Source of the DNA: Aerococcus urinae
GTDB lineage: Bacteria; Bacillota; Bacilli; Lactobacillales; Aerococcaceae
Assembly: GCF_001543175.1 (NCBI RefSeq)
Contig: NZ_CP014161.1
Coordinates: 310,001-374,000 of the forward strand
Reading direction: 5' to 3'
Length of the DNA: 64,000 bases
In this document: positions 63,446 to 64,000 of the stretch, piece after piece
How positions within the stretch are numbered: position 1 is the stretch's first letter
Layout: every line of letters starts with the position of its first letter
Program-made: the position numbers and the translations under genes
The notes under the pieces: model-generated
The model's database searches: none
Seen by the model: the letters and a program-made list of their open reading frames with translations, nothing else
What the model was told of the DNA's origin: nothing

Positions 63446-64000
63446 TTAGTTGTTAATCCAATTCTTGACTTCTGGAATTTGATCAGCAAAGACAAAGGTA
63501 TAGCCTTGTTTTTTTAGTTCAGGGATATATTTTTTCATGGCTTCGGCAGTCGCTTTGATGGTGTCGTGATGGAGGATAACGGCATGGTTATGGGCTTGAC
63601 TTAAGACACGTTGGGTGATTTGCTTAGTATCCATGGACTTCCAGTCTTCCGAATCGATATCCCAATAGATACCGGTTAAGTCTGGTCTTAAGCGAGCAAT
63701 GCGCCTTCTTTGAGCGCCGTGGGGGTTACGGATATATTTAGGACTGATGCCGGTGGCTTCTTTAATGGCCGCTTCGCCTTGGCTAATTTCGTCAACAACT
63801 TCTTTATCTCTTAAATTAGAGAAGTAAGGATGATCGTAGGTATGGTTGCCGAGTTTATGACCTTCAGCTAAAATTCGTTGACTTACTTGAGGGTACTCCT
63901 TAACATGGTTGCCTTGTTGGAAGAACATGGCTTTGATTCCGTATTGGTCAAGAATATCTAGGATAGCTCCAGTGTTTTCGGAAGGGCCATCATCAAAGGT
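63446..64000 (-). CDS. Polysaccharide deacetylase (NodB/CE4 domain), 5' part beyond window
   Basis: The minus strand from the window edge reads T-F-D-D-G-P-S-E-N-T-G-A-I-L-D and continues unbroken to the stop at 63446, so the gene extends past base 64000. The NodB motifs are the D-D pair just named, H-K-L-G-N-H-T-Y-D-H, I-R-N-P-H-G, Y-W-D-I-D-S-E-D-W and I-L-H-H. The segment ends W-I-N-N, much like the deacetylase at 51381 (W-N-H-N). It is likely a second wall or polysaccharide deacetylase, running opposite to the sugar locus. An internal ATG near 63928 is not the real start. Confidence 0.92.
   Translation of the reverse strand, partial: TFDDGPSENTGAILDILDQYGIKAMFFQQGNHVKEYPQVSQRILAEGHKLGNHTYDHPYFSNLRDKEVVDEISQGEAAIKEATGISPKYIRNPHGAQRRRIARLRPDLTGIYWDIDSEDWKSMDTKQITQRVLSQAHNHAVILHHDTIKATAEAMKKYIPELKKQGYTFVFADQIPEVKNWINN

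Overview
The window reads as the chromosome of a low-to-mid GC Gram-positive coccus of the Lactobacillales, most likely Aerococcaceae (Aerococcus or a close relative). The evidence is a complete wal operon followed by htrA and rlmH, GlnR, Zur, M-box and T-box regulation of Firmicute type, a Bacillus-like metG-tatD-rnmV-ksgA-veg-ispE-purR order, and strong AGGAGG-type ribosome binding sites. The genus is an inference from overall character, not from a search. Both the wal/rlmH block and the metG-to-purR block lie close to the replication origin in Bacillus. Here they are neighbours, and a cluster of DnaA-box-like 9-mers lies between htrA and rlmH.

Layout. 0-9 kb: mostly minus-strand housekeeping genes: a cut-off lipoprotein, a split ThrE-type exporter, a Cof-type phosphatase, an rRNA m5C methyltransferase, lipoate ligase, biotin uptake (bioY) and biotin ligase (birA), a CsbD protein, two tandem hairpin repeats and a ClC chloride channel. 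9-21 kb: a LysM-CHAP cell-wall hydrolase behind two WalR boxes, then walR-walK-walH-walI, a DUF2207 membrane protein inserted in the operon, walJ, htrA, the DnaA-box region and rlmH. 21-30 kb: a DUF1002 protein, an Lrp regulator with an aminotransferase, a DUF4015 hydrolase with a YkyA lipoprotein (with a WalR box upstream), an alpha/beta hydrolase lacking the canonical serine motif, a zinc peptidase, glnA behind two GlnR boxes, and a cyclodeaminase.

30-47 kb: an M-box Mg2+ riboswitch, a 30-residue acidic leader peptide and mgtA; a tyrosine T-box and tyrS; metG, tatD, rnmV, ksgA; a three-gene ABC exporter; veg; an ispE-like kinase; a Zur-box-controlled zinc ABC transporter; and purR. 47-64 kb: a surface-polysaccharide locus with a flippase, a sialyltransferase-like enzyme, a Wzy-type polymerase, a polysaccharide deacetylase, two paralogous GT-C-like membrane proteins on either side of a fused CMP-nonulosonate synthetase/PseG-like protein and a NeuB-type synthase, three GT2 enzymes, tRNA-Arg(CCT), a GT2-GtrA fusion and a second deacetylase cut by the window end.

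How the parts relate. WalRK senses cell-wall state and appears to control its own upstream neighbour (LysM-CHAP) and probably the YkyA/DUF4015 pair. The polysaccharide locus looks able to make, activate and transfer a sialic-acid-like sugar and to flip and polymerise the product. It has no initiating phosphoglycosyl transferase, chain-length kinase pair or precursor-forming epimerase inside the window. The points most worth following up are the acidic leader peptide between the Mg2+ riboswitch and mgtA, the nonulosonate locus with its fused enzyme and twin GT-C-like proteins, the two tandem long-hairpin repeats after the ClC gene, and the DnaA-box cluster.
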